Of a stretch of DNA of 64,000 bases, positions 51,774 to 60,413 are shown one piece after another; the stretch's first letter is position 1; each line of letters starts with the position of its first letter. This stretch comes from Nocardia panacis (GTDB taxonomy: Bacteria; Actinomycetota; Actinomycetes; Mycobacteriales; Mycobacteriaceae), in assembly GCF_003598715.1 (NCBI RefSeq), contig NZ_QZFU01000023.1:124001-188000 (forward strand), read 5' to 3'. Position numbers and translations under genes: made by a program. Under the pieces are notes generated by a model. It did not search any database, was not told the DNA's origin, and saw only the letters and a program-made list of their open reading frames with translations.

Positions 51774-53117
51774 GTGAACGCGCACCAATGGCTGGTCCAC
51801 GACTACGAAGCGGGAATCGGCCTCGCTCCATCCGGTATTGCCCCGGCACCCGATCCGGGCGCCAACTTAGCTGCGACGCTACCGGTTTGGGCCTTGGCCG
51901 CGGGTTCGGTCGCCGCGTTCACCGCGGCGAGCAACCGTATCAGGACCGCGCGCGGACTGCACCCGGTCGCCCACCGCATCGACCCGGCGCGCATCAACGC
52001 CTCCTTCGCCAGTGACCACCTGCTGCGCCTCGACAACAGGGCGCAGTCCTCGTTCGCGGAGCTGTCCGGATTCTTTCCCACCTTCGACGGATGGGTGCGC
52101 ACCCACGCCAACTACCCGCACCACCGGGCTCGGCTGCTGGCCGCGCTCGAACTGCCCGCCGACGCACCGCTGGAATACGCCGAGGCGGCCTTGGCCATGC
52201 GCCGCGCGGGCGATATCGAGGACGCGGCCGCCGCGTGCGGCGCGGTCGCGGTGCGGGTGCGCACCGAGCGGGAGTGGGCCGAGAGTCCGGAGGGGCGAAT
52301 CGCGGCCGCCGGACCGCTGGTCGCCATGCACGCCCGCGCCGACCGTGACACCGGGGCGGGGCTGTCCCTGGATGCCGCACCGCTGCAACCGCTGCGCGGC
52401 GTGCGCGTCCTTGATCTGACCAGGGTGCTCGCCGGTCCGGTCACCACCAGGGCGCTGGCACTGCTCGGCGCGGATGTGCTGCGCATCGATCCGCCGCTGC
52501 TGCCGGAGCTTCCGGCGCTGTACGCGGATATGTGCCAGGGCAAGCGGTCGCTGCGCCTGGACCTCTACGCGCAGTGGCAGGTTTTCCACGAACTACTCGC
52601 CGCCGCCGACGTGCTGATCACCGGGTATCGTCCCGGCGCGCTGACGGGGGTCAGCGCCGCCGCGCATCCCGGTCTGGTGCACGGTCGGGTCAGCGCATGG
52701 GGTGAGGTCGGTCCGTGGGGCGGGCGACGCGGTTTCGACAGCATCGTCCAGGCGGCGAGCGGGATTTCGATCATCGAGGGCGCGCCCGCCGTACCGGGTG
52801 CGCTGCCCGCGCAGGTTCTCGATCACGCCACCGGATATCTGCTCGCCGCGGGTGTCATCGACGCGCTGGTGGCCCGCGCGCGCGACGGTCACGGCCGCGA
52901 TGTGCGAGTGTCCTTGGCGCGCACCGCGTCCTGGCTGTTGGCCGCACCGGGGCGCGCGGTCGACCATCCGCCCGCCGCCCGGCCGGATCCGGCCGATACG
53001 GTCCGCCACGGTGGTACCGTCACCGCGGCGCCCGCGCTCGCGGAGTATCCGGATTACGCCTGGCCCGCACCGGCCTATGGTTCGAGCGCCCCGGCCTGGT
53101 TGGTTCCCACTCGTTGA
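51774..53117 (+). CDS. CaiB/BaiF (class III) CoA-transferase family protein
   Basis: 447 residues from GTG. The clear class III segment starts near residue 200: LRGVRVLDLTRVLAGPVTTR, then ADVLITGYRPGAL and SAWGEVGPWGGRRGFDSIVQ, with the likely catalytic Asp in RGFD. The first about 195 residues look like a degenerate extra copy of the same fold. These enzymes move CoA between acyl groups. It shares a short divergent promoter region with the thioesterase gene. Confidence 0.85.
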   Translation: MNAHQWLVHDYEAGIGLAPSGIAPAPDPGANLAATLPVWALAAGSVAAFTAASNRIRTARGLHPVAHRIDPARINASFASDHLLRLDNRAQSSFAELSGFFPTFDGWVRTHANYPHHRARLLAALELPADAPLEYAEAALAMRRAGDIEDAAAACGAVAVRVRTEREWAESPEGRIAAAGPLVAMHARADRDTGAGLSLDAAPLQPLRGVRVLDLTRVLAGPVTTRALALLGADVLRIDPPLLPELPALYADMCQGKRSLRLDLYAQWQVFHELLAAADVLITGYRPGALTGVSAAAHPGLVHGRVSAWGEVGPWGGRRGFDSIVQAASGISIIEGAPAVPGALPAQVLDHATGYLLAAGVIDALVARARDGHGRDVRVSLARTASWLLAAPGRAVDHPPAARPDPADTVRHGGTVTAAPALAEYPDYAWPAPAYGSSAPAWLVPTR

Positions 53118-53164
53118 GCCGGAGCATCCTGCGCCGGGCGAATATACCGGCGCGGAGCCGTCCC

Positions 53165-53743
53165 TCACTCGTCGGACACGTCATTCAGTGCCGCGACGGC
53201 TTCGGCCAATCGATCACCATCGGCCACCTCGGCCCCCGGCAAGATGGCCGACAGCACTCCCAGACCCTGCACCATCACCCAGTACAGCTGGGCGATGGCG
53301 TGGGCTTGTTCGGCGTCGAGCCGCGGATGCGCCTGTCGTAAACCTGTCGCGAGACCGGCGTAGACCTCCGGCAGCGCCTCGACGAAAAAGCGTTGCTCCT
53401 CGGGCGAGCGCGCCACCCGGACCATATTCTCCAGGCTCGCCATCATGAAGTCGCGGTTGTCGGCGAAGACCTTCGACATGCCGTTCCATAGATGCGCGAA
53501 CCCCGCCATCGGGGATTCGCCGGTCGATTCGAGGATCAGCGCATCCATCCCGTCGCCGATGGCATTGCCCAGCGACATGGCCAGTGCCTCGGTGAGCAAC
53601 GCCTCCTTGGAGCCGAAGTGATAGCCGATCGCCGCCAGGCTCACCCCCGCCGCCGCCGCGATATCACGGGCCGTCGCCTTGGCCAGGCCGCGCTCCACGA
53701 TGACCTTGCGCGCCCCCGCCAATAGATCCTCTCGATTTCCCAT
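53165..53743 (-). CDS. TetR-family regulator
   Basis: 192 residues. HTH at about residues 5-48 (LLAGARKVIVERGLAKATA, then GVSLAAIGYHFGSKEALL). Divergent from the FAD-monooxygenase gene, with a perfect 15-bp inverted repeat in between; this is the classic arrangement of a regulator that represses itself and its neighbour (inference). Confidence 0.9.
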   Translation of the reverse strand: MGNREDLLAGARKVIVERGLAKATARDIAAAAGVSLAAIGYHFGSKEALLTEALAMSLGNAIGDGMDALILESTGESPMAGFAHLWNGMSKVFADNRDFMMASLENMVRVARSPEEQRFFVEALPEVYAGLATGLRQAHPRLDAEQAHAIAQLYWVMVQGLGVLSAILPGAEVADGDRLAEAVAALNDVSDE

Positions 53744-53766
53744 CTCTCCAGGTTACAACGTCTCAG

Positions 53767-53812
53767 ACATTTGTACTAGACAAATGTGCCAACCGTGTGG
53801 CACATTTGTCTA
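53767..53812. promoter_or_regulatory. Operator region: perfect 15-bp inverted repeat plus third half-site
   Basis: TAGACAAATGTGCCA (53777-53791), spacer ACCGTG, and its exact reverse complement (53798-53812). A third half-site ACATTTGT lies at 53767-53774 and forms another inverted pair with ACAAATGT at 53780-53787. The region lies between the TetR and FAD-monooxygenase starts. Confidence 0.8.
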
Positions 53813-53844
53813 AGACATTCGATCCATCCCGAGGGGAACACATC

Positions 53845-55062
53845 ATGGGCACCACCGGTCACGACATCCACATCCTGGTCTCCGGCGGCGGAATCGCGGG
53901 CAATGCCGTTGCGCTGCAACTACTTCGGGCCGGCATCCGGACGACCGTCCTCGAACGCGCCGCCGCACCGCGCCCCGGCGGCCAAGCGGTCGACCTGCGC
54001 GGCGCCAGCCGCGAGGTGGCCGAGCGCATGGGCCTGATGGCGGGTATCCGCAAGACCCAACTGCACGAACTCGGCTTCGCCCACGTCGACGCGCAGGGGC
54101 GCGAATTCGGTGTCATGCCCGTCGAGATGTTCGACGGCAAAGGTCCCATCGCCGATATCGAGATCAGCCGCGGCGACCTCAACCAGGTCCTGTTGGACGC
54201 GGTGGCCGAGGCCGCGGACGGTTGGCTCGACTACCGCTACGGCGACTGGATCACCGACCTGCGCCAGGACGATTCGGGGGTGGACGTCACCTTCGCCTCC
54301 GGCGGCACCGAGCGCTTCGACCTCGTCATCGGCGCGGACGGGCTGCACTCGACCACCCGCGCCCTCGTCTTCGGTCCGGAGGAGCAGTTCCGCACCTACC
54401 TCGGCGGATACATCTCCTTCTTCACCCTCCCCACGCCGTCGGACATCAAGCCGGGCTGGATGGCGCTGCGCACCGTGCCCAAGGCCAACTTCGGCATTCG
54501 CCCCGACTACGACCCGGACACCTGCAAGGCCATCATCTCGCTGCGCATTCCGGAAGATCCGGCGCTGCGCCGGGATCCCGCGGCACAGAAGCAGCGCATT
54601 CGCGACCATCTGACGGGCGCGGGCTGGCACGCCGAGACCGTGGTGGCCGCCATGGACCGCGCGGACGACTTCTACTTCGATATCCTGGCCAGGGTGGATC
54701 TCCCGACACTGAGCAAAGGTCGGGTCGTCATGCTCGGCGACGCCGGATACTGCGGATCGCCGATGACCGGAATGGGCACCGCCATGGCGATCGTCGGCGC
54801 CTACGTCCTGGCGGGTGAGATCGCCGCCACCCCCGACGACCTCACCGGCGCGCTGGCCAGGCACGAGCAGCAACTCCGGCCATTCCTCGAGAAGGCACAG
54901 GAGATTCCGGGCGGCGGTCTGTCGCGGATGCTCCCCGATTCGGCGTTCGGCTTGAAGATGATGCGGCTGACCATCAAGATCATGATGGCCAAACCGCTGC
55001 GGCCGCTGGTGGCCAAGATGTTCTTCGGCAAGACCGACGACTACGTACTGCCCACCTACTGA
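53845..55062 (+). CDS. FAD-dependent monooxygenase (PHBH-fold, TetX-like group)
   Basis: 405 residues. LVSGGGIAGNAVALQLLRAG is the FAD-binding GxGxxG, ADGLHSTTR the DG motif, and RVVMLGDAGYCGSPMTGMGT the GD motif of aromatic-hydroxylase-type flavoproteins. ATG at 53845 follows GAGGGG; a GTG at 53797 would lie in the operator and add residues without similarity. Such enzymes hydroxylate aromatic or polyketide compounds, including drugs (TetX, Rox). Regulated by the divergent TetR gene (inference). Confidence 0.9.
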   Translation: MGTTGHDIHILVSGGGIAGNAVALQLLRAGIRTTVLERAAAPRPGGQAVDLRGASREVAERMGLMAGIRKTQLHELGFAHVDAQGREFGVMPVEMFDGKGPIADIEISRGDLNQVLLDAVAEAADGWLDYRYGDWITDLRQDDSGVDVTFASGGTERFDLVIGADGLHSTTRALVFGPEEQFRTYLGGYISFFTLPTPSDIKPGWMALRTVPKANFGIRPDYDPDTCKAIISLRIPEDPALRRDPAAQKQRIRDHLTGAGWHAETVVAAMDRADDFYFDILARVDLPTLSKGRVVMLGDAGYCGSPMTGMGTAMAIVGAYVLAGEIAATPDDLTGALARHEQQLRPFLEKAQEIPGGGLSRMLPDSAFGLKMMRLTIKIMMAKPLRPLVAKMFFGKTDDYVLPTY

Positions 55063-55092
55063 ACCGCACGCCCGAACCATTAAAGTCGAGCC

Positions 55093-56130
55093 GTGCGGCA
55101 GAAGATCATGATGGATATCGATACGGGTATCGATGATTCGCTCGAATTGCTCTACCTGCTCTCCTCCCCCGACGCCGAGATCGTCGGTATCGCCTCCACC
55201 GCGGGCAATGTGCCCGCCGCGCAGGTCGCGGCGAACAATCTCGCACTGCTCGACCTGTGCCGCGCACCGGAGATCGAGGTAGCGCTCGGCGCGGCCGAAC
55301 CGCTGGCGATACCGCTGCGCACCACCGAGGACACCCACGGTCCGCACGGCATCGGCTACGCCGAGTTGCCGCCGTCCGCCCGCACCCTCTCAACCCTGTC
55401 GGCCGCCGAACTCTGGGTCGAGCGGGTGCGGGCGCATCCCGGCGAGATCGTCGGACTGTGCACCGGCCCGCTCACCAATCTCGCGCTGGCCCTGCGCCTG
55501 GAACCCGAACTGCCGCGGCTGCTGCGCCGTTTGGTGATCATGGGCGGCGCCTTCAACCATCCCGGCAACACCACTCCCACCAACGAGTGGAATGTGTATG
55601 TCGATCCGGAGGCGACCAAGGAGGTCTACGACGCCTTCTCGGTCGCCGCCAACCGGCCGATCGTGTGCGCGCTCGATATCACCGAGACCATCGAGATGCG
55701 TCCCGACCACCTGGTCCGGCTGGCCGAACGCGCGGGAAGCCTTCCGGTGGAACGGGTTTCGGAGTCCGATCCGGCCGGGGCCAGATCGGCGGCGAGCAAT
55801 CCGATCGTGCGCTACCTCCTGGACGCGGTGCGCTTCTACTTCGACTTCCACCACCACCTGGACCTGGGCTACCTCGCGCACATGCACGACCCGTTCGCGG
55901 CGGCGGTCGCACTGGATCACGAGCTGGCGCGGGTCCGTCCGGCGACGGTGGACGTCGAACTGGCGGGCACCCTCACCAGGGGCGCCACCGTGGCCGACTG
56001 GTCCGGGATGTGGGGACGCGAACCCAATGCCGACATTGTCGTCGGCACCGATCCGGCGCGGTTCTTCGACCGCCTGATCGACCGGATCGGCGAGTACGCG
56101 CGGTCGGTCTATCCGCCCGCGACACACTAG
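55093..56130 (+). CDS. Inosine-uridine-type nucleoside hydrolase
   Basis: 345 residues from GTG. MMDIDTGIDDS carries the Ca2+-binding Asp cluster (D8, D10, D14, D15); LCTGPLTNLALAL, MGGAF and NEWNVYVDPEA are the remaining family motifs, and MHDPFAAAVA holds the last Asp. It hydrolyses the N-glycosidic bond of nucleosides or related ribosides. 30 bases downstream of the monooxygenase gene and 8 bases before the amidohydrolase, so probably one operon. Confidence 0.92.
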   Translation: MRQKIMMDIDTGIDDSLELLYLLSSPDAEIVGIASTAGNVPAAQVAANNLALLDLCRAPEIEVALGAAEPLAIPLRTTEDTHGPHGIGYAELPPSARTLSTLSAAELWVERVRAHPGEIVGLCTGPLTNLALALRLEPELPRLLRRLVIMGGAFNHPGNTTPTNEWNVYVDPEATKEVYDAFSVAANRPIVCALDITETIEMRPDHLVRLAERAGSLPVERVSESDPAGARSAASNPIVRYLLDAVRFYFDFHHHLDLGYLAHMHDPFAAAVALDHELARVRPATVDVELAGTLTRGATVADWSGMWGREPNADIVVGTDPARFFDRLIDRIGEYARSVYPPATH

Positions 56131-56138
56131 GAGTAACG

Positions 56139-57017
56139 GTGGACAACGACGTCACCTACCTGGCCGAGTTCCGCGCCCGACTCGGGCTGCCCGGAATCAT
56201 CGACGTGCACACGCATTTCATGCCCGAACAGGTCATGCGCAAGGTGTGGGCGTACTTCGACACGGCGGGTCCGCTGGTGGGGCGGGAGTGGCCCATCGCC
56301 TACCGCGACGACGAGCAGGTCCGACTGAAGACCCTGCGCAGCTTCGGCGTTCGCGCCTTCGGCTCGCTGGTCTACCCGCACCGCCCCGACATGGCGGCAT
56401 GGCTCAACGAGTGGACCGCCGAATTCGCCGCGCGCACACCGGATTGCCTGCACACCGCCACCTTCTACCCGGAGCACGACGCGGACAGCTATGTCGCGGC
56501 GGCGCTGGAGCGCGGCGCCCGACTGTTCAAGGTGCACATTCAGGTCGGCCGATTCCATCCCGCCGACCCGCTGCTGAATCCGGTGTGGGAGATGCTGCAG
56601 GAGGCGGGCACGCCGGTGCTCATCCACTGCGGGTCCGGCCCGGTGGCCACCGAATTCACCGGGCCAGAACCGCTGGCCGAACTACTGCGCCGCTTCCCGC
56701 GCCTGTCGCTGATCATCGCGCACATGGGCGCGCCCGAGTACACCGGATTCTTCGATCTCGTCGAGCGGTCCCCGAATCTGCGCCTGGACACCACCATGGC
56801 GTTCACGGACTTCTTCGAGGAGGCCGACCCCTTCCCACCCGGTGAACGCCATCGCCTGAGCGCGTTCGGCGATCGCATCCTCTTCGGCAGCGACTTTCCG
56901 AATATCCCCTACCCATACCAGCACGCCGTGCAGGCCGTCGAACGCCTCGACCTCGGCCCGGACTGGCTGCGAAAGGTGTTCCACCACAACGCTGCCGAGC
57001 TTTTCGGGATCGAATAG
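56139..57017 (+). CDS. Amidohydrolase family 2 protein (ACMSD-like)
   Basis: 292 residues from a GTG preceded by AGGAG. IDVHTHFMP has the metal ligands H24 and H26; VLIHCGSGP and IIAHMG give the later His, and LFGSDFPN the catalytic Asp. This is the amidohydrolase_2 group, including ACMS decarboxylase and resorcylate decarboxylases, as well as hydrolases. The substrate is unknown; following a nucleoside hydrolase, it may handle the released base or a derived ring compound (inference). Confidence 0.88.
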   Translation: MDNDVTYLAEFRARLGLPGIIDVHTHFMPEQVMRKVWAYFDTAGPLVGREWPIAYRDDEQVRLKTLRSFGVRAFGSLVYPHRPDMAAWLNEWTAEFAARTPDCLHTATFYPEHDADSYVAAALERGARLFKVHIQVGRFHPADPLLNPVWEMLQEAGTPVLIHCGSGPVATEFTGPEPLAELLRRFPRLSLIIAHMGAPEYTGFFDLVERSPNLRLDTTMAFTDFFEEADPFPPGERHRLSAFGDRILFGSDFPNIPYPYQHAVQAVERLDLGPDWLRKVFHHNAAELFGIE

Positions 57018-57018
57018 C

Positions 57019-58146
57019 TCAACTGTCGAAGGCGTCCAGGATTTCCGCGGCGGCCATGGCGGCGGTGACGGTGCCGTCGCGGACATCCTTCTCCACTTGG
57101 GCGCGAACGGCTTTCACCTTCGGATGGTCGCTCAGGCGGCGCAGGAGCTGGTCGTGCACCATGGTCCAGGTCCAGTCCACCTGCTGACGGCGACGTTTCT
57201 CGGCGAATTCGCCCGCCTCGGTGAGCACGCGACGGTGTTCGAGCACCGTATCCCAGAACTTGTCCAGGCCAATGCCTTCCAGGCCGCTCATGGTGAGCGC
57301 CGGGGGCCGCCACAGCGCCTCGCGCGGATGGATGAGCCGCAGCGCGCCCGCCAATTCCCGCGCCGCGGCCTTGGCCTCGATCTCGTGCTTGCCGTCCGCC
57401 TTGTTGACCGCGACCAGATCGGCCAGCTCCAGCACACCCTTCTTGATGCCCTGCAACTGATCTCCGGTGCGGGCCAGGGTGAGGAAGCAGAACACGTCCA
57501 CCATGGCCGCCACCGTCACCTCGGACTGGCCGACGCCGACGGTCTCCACCAGGATCACGTCATAGCCCGCCGCCTCGAGCAGCACGATGGTCTCGCGGGT
57601 CGCCTTGGCCACGCCACCCAGCGTGCCCGCCGTCGGCGAGGGACGAATATAGGCTTCCCGCCGCACCGACAGACGCGCCATGCGGGTCTTGTCGCCGAGG
57701 ATCGACCCGCCGGTCCTGGTCGAGGACGGATCCACCGCCAGCACCGCGACCTTGTGACCGCGCTCGATCAACTGCATGCCGAGGGCATCGATGAAGGTCG
57801 ACTTGCCGACGCCGGGCACACCGGTGATCCCCACCCGATTGGAGACGATCCGCGCCGCCGCCGCGGTGAGCCGCAGCAGCAGCCGCTGCGCCAGCTCGCG
57901 ATGATCCGACCGCGTCGACTCGACCAGCGTGATGGCCCGCGCCAACGCGGCCCGCTCCCCCGCGCGCACCGCGTCGGCGAGCGCGTCCACATCGATCACA
58001 CGGCCACGCGGCGGTGGATCAGAGTGCGGCGCAGGCGCTGACGCATCGGAGTGCGCGGCACTCTGTGATGAATAAGAGTGCGCGGCACTCTGCGATGAAT
58101 CAGAGTGCGCGGCACTCGGAGCCGAATCGCCGTGCACCGCACTCAT
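57019..58146 (-). CDS. meaB: Methylmalonyl-CoA mutase-associated GTPase MeaB
   Basis: 375 residues. Walker A GVPGVGKST (about 109-117), VDPSSTRTGGSILGDKTRM, ETVGVGQSE and NKADG are the MeaB/ArgK G-motifs. It loads and protects adenosylcobalamin on the mutase. The first about 45 residues are a low-complexity Ser/Ala/His tail built from 27-bp DNA repeats and are absent from typical MeaB proteins; a shorter start at a downstream GTG is possible. ATGA overlap with mutB. Confidence 0.95.
   Translation of the reverse strand: MSAVHGDSAPSAAHSDSSQSAAHSYSSQSAAHSDASAPAPHSDPPPRGRVIDVDALADAVRAGERAALARAITLVESTRSDHRELAQRLLLRLTAAAARIVSNRVGITGVPGVGKSTFIDALGMQLIERGHKVAVLAVDPSSTRTGGSILGDKTRMARLSVRREAYIRPSPTAGTLGGVAKATRETIVLLEAAGYDVILVETVGVGQSEVTVAAMVDVFCFLTLARTGDQLQGIKKGVLELADLVAVNKADGKHEIEAKAAARELAGALRLIHPREALWRPPALTMSGLEGIGLDKFWDTVLEHRRVLTEAGEFAEKRRRQQVDWTWTMVHDQLLRRLSDHPKVKAVRAQVEKDVRDGTVTAAMAAAEILDAFDS
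58022..58129. repeat. Imperfect 27-bp tandem repeats in the 5' end of meaB
   Basis: Four consecutive 27-bp units (58022-58048, 58049-58075, 58076-58102, 58103-58129), the middle two nearly identical. Most carry the inverted repeat GAGTGC-GCG-GCACTC. They encode a Ser-Ala-Ala-His-Ser-rich 9-residue repeat in MeaB. Confidence 0.85.
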
Positions 58147-60413
58147 CCGGCGACGATGCCGATCTCGTAACCCAGTTCCGCGCCCAACTTCTTCAGCAGA
58201 TCGATGGCCGCGTCGGCGATGACCGTGCCCGGCGGGAAGATGGCCGCGGCCCCCGCCCGATACAGCTCGTCGAAATCGCCCGGCGGGATGACACCGCCCA
58301 CGATGACCATGATCTCGGGCCGCCCGACCTCGGCCAGCGCCCGCCGCAGCGCGGGCACCAGCGTGAGATGACCCGCCGCCAGCGAGGACACCCCGACCAC
58401 GTGCACGTCGTTGTCCGCCGCCTGCTGGGCCACCTCCTCCGGCGTCTGGAACAGCGGACCCACGTCCACGTCGAAGCCCAGATCGGCGAAGGCGGTGGCG
58501 ATCACCTTCTGCCCGCGATCGTGGCCGTCCTGGCCCATCTTGGCGACCAGGATGCGCGGACGGCGACCCTCCGCCTCCGCGAACTCCTCCACCAGTTCAC
58601 TCGCCTTGGTGATATTGGTGACCTTCCCTGCCTCGTCCCGGTAGACCCCGGACAGCGTGCGGATCTCGGCCTGATGGCGACCGTACACCTTTTCCAGCGC
58701 GTCGGAGATCTCGCCGACGGTGGCCTTGGCGCGGGCCGCGTCGATGGCGAGGGCCAGCAGGTTATTGGCCATTCCGCCCTCGGATGCGGCGGCGGCCCTG
58801 GTCAATTCGGCCAGAGCGCGCTCGACGGCCACCGAATCGCGTTCCGCGCGCAGCTGTGCCAACTTCTCGATCTGCTCGGCGCGCACCCTGGAGTTGTCGA
58901 CCTTGAGGACCTCGACCTGCTGGTCCTCCTCCACCTGGTACTTGTTGACCCCGATCACCGGCTGCTGACCGGTATCGATGCGGGCCTGGGTGCGGGCGGC
59001 CGCCTCCTCGATGCGCAGCTTCGGGATGCCCTCCGAGATCGCCTGCGCCATACCGCCGTGCGCCTCCACCTCGGCGATGTGCGCGCGGGCGCGGTTGGCC
59101 AGCTGGTGGGTCAGCCACTCCACGTAGTAGGAGCCGCCCCACGGATCGATCGGGCGGGTGGTGTTGGACTCCTGCTGAATGAGCAGCTGGGTGTTGCGGG
59201 CGATGCGGGCGGAGAAATCCGTCGGCAGCGCCAGCGCCTCGTCGAGGGCGTTGGTGTGCAGCGACTGGGTGTGGCCCTGGGTCGCGGCCATCGCCTCGAT
59301 ACAGGTGCGCGCCACATTGTTGTAGGCGTCCTGCGCGGTGAGCGACCAGCCCGAGGTCTGCGAATGGGTGCGCAGCGACAGCGATTTCGCGCTCTTGGGC
59401 TCGAATTTCGCTACCAGCTCGCTCCACAGCAGCCGCCCGGCCCGCAGCTTGGCCACCTCCATGAAGAAGTTCATGCCGATGGCCCAGAAGAACGATAGTC
59501 GCGGCGCGAACTTGTCGACCTCCATGCCCGCCGCGATACCGGCCCTGAGGTACTCGACGCCGTCGGCCAGGGTGTAGGCGAGTTCCAAATCCGCTGTGGC
59601 ACCGGCCTCTTGGATGTGGTAGCCGGAGATGGAGATGGAGTTGAACTTGGGCATCCGCGCGCTGGTGTAGGCGAAGATATCGGAGATGATCCGCATCGAC
59701 GGTCGCGGCGGATAGATGTAGGTATTGCGGACCATGAACTCTTTCAGAATGTCGTTCTGAATGGTTCCGGCCAATTGTTCGGGGGAAACGCCCTGTTCCT
59801 CGGCGGCCACCACGTACAGCGCGAGGATGGGCAGCACCGCGCCGTTCATCGTCATCGAGACGCTGACCTGATCGAGCGGGATCTGATCGAACAGTTGGCG
59901 CATGTCGAGAATGGAATCGATGGCCACACCGGCCATTCCGACATCGCCCTGCACCCTGGGATGGTCGGAGTCGTAACCGCGATGGGTGGCCAGGTCGAAG
60001 GCCACCGAGAGGCCCTTCTGTCCGGAGGCCAGGTTGCGGCGGTAGAAGGCATTCGAGTCGGCCGCCGTGGAGAAGCCCGCGTACTGGCGAATCGTCCACG
60101 GCTGGTTCACGTACATGGTCGGATACGGGCCGCGCACGAACGGCGCGATACCCGGCACACTGTCGAGCGGATAGCCCTCGGCCACCGCGACCGCACGATC
60201 GGCCGCGGTGAAGATCGGCGGCACGTCGATCCCCTCGGGCGTGGACCACACCAACTGCTCGGGGGTGTAGTTGTTCGCCGCGGCGGCGTCCGCCACGAAC
60301 GCCGCGACCTGCTCGGCCGCGACCGGCGCGGGCTGCGGCGCGGTCAGCGGCACGTCGGCGAAACTGCCGATGCGATGTTCAATCCCAAGATGTTCTATAC
60401 CACCCAGTGTCAT
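58143..60413 (-). CDS. mutB: Methylmalonyl-CoA mutase large (catalytic) subunit
   Basis: 756 residues, normal for MutB. The TIM barrel has YPTMYVNQPWTIRQYAGFST and SISGYHIQEAGATA; the C-terminal cobalamin domain has DGHDRG (DxHxxG, His ligand to cobalt, about residue 630) with GVSSLAAGHLTL and GGVIPPGDF. It converts methylmalonyl-CoA to succinyl-CoA with adenosylcobalamin. ATG shares one base with the mutA stop; followed by meaB with 4-base overlap. Confidence 0.97.
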   Translation of the reverse strand: MTLGGIEHLGIEHRIGSFADVPLTAPQPAPVAAEQVAAFVADAAAANNYTPEQLVWSTPEGIDVPPIFTAADRAVAVAEGYPLDSVPGIAPFVRGPYPTMYVNQPWTIRQYAGFSTAADSNAFYRRNLASGQKGLSVAFDLATHRGYDSDHPRVQGDVGMAGVAIDSILDMRQLFDQIPLDQVSVSMTMNGAVLPILALYVVAAEEQGVSPEQLAGTIQNDILKEFMVRNTYIYPPRPSMRIISDIFAYTSARMPKFNSISISGYHIQEAGATADLELAYTLADGVEYLRAGIAAGMEVDKFAPRLSFFWAIGMNFFMEVAKLRAGRLLWSELVAKFEPKSAKSLSLRTHSQTSGWSLTAQDAYNNVARTCIEAMAATQGHTQSLHTNALDEALALPTDFSARIARNTQLLIQQESNTTRPIDPWGGSYYVEWLTHQLANRARAHIAEVEAHGGMAQAISEGIPKLRIEEAAARTQARIDTGQQPVIGVNKYQVEEDQQVEVLKVDNSRVRAEQIEKLAQLRAERDSVAVERALAELTRAAAASEGGMANNLLALAIDAARAKATVGEISDALEKVYGRHQAEIRTLSGVYRDEAGKVTNITKASELVEEFAEAEGRRPRILVAKMGQDGHDRGQKVIATAFADLGFDVDVGPLFQTPEEVAQQAADNDVHVVGVSSLAAGHLTLVPALRRALAEVGRPEIMVIVGGVIPPGDFDELYRAGAAAIFPPGTVIADAAIDLLKKLGAELGYEIGIVAG

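Noticed and set aside
53797..53844. GTG start extending the FAD monooxygenase
   Set aside because: It would lie in the inverted-repeat operator; the ATG at 53845 has a good GAGGGG site and starts just before the FAD motif.
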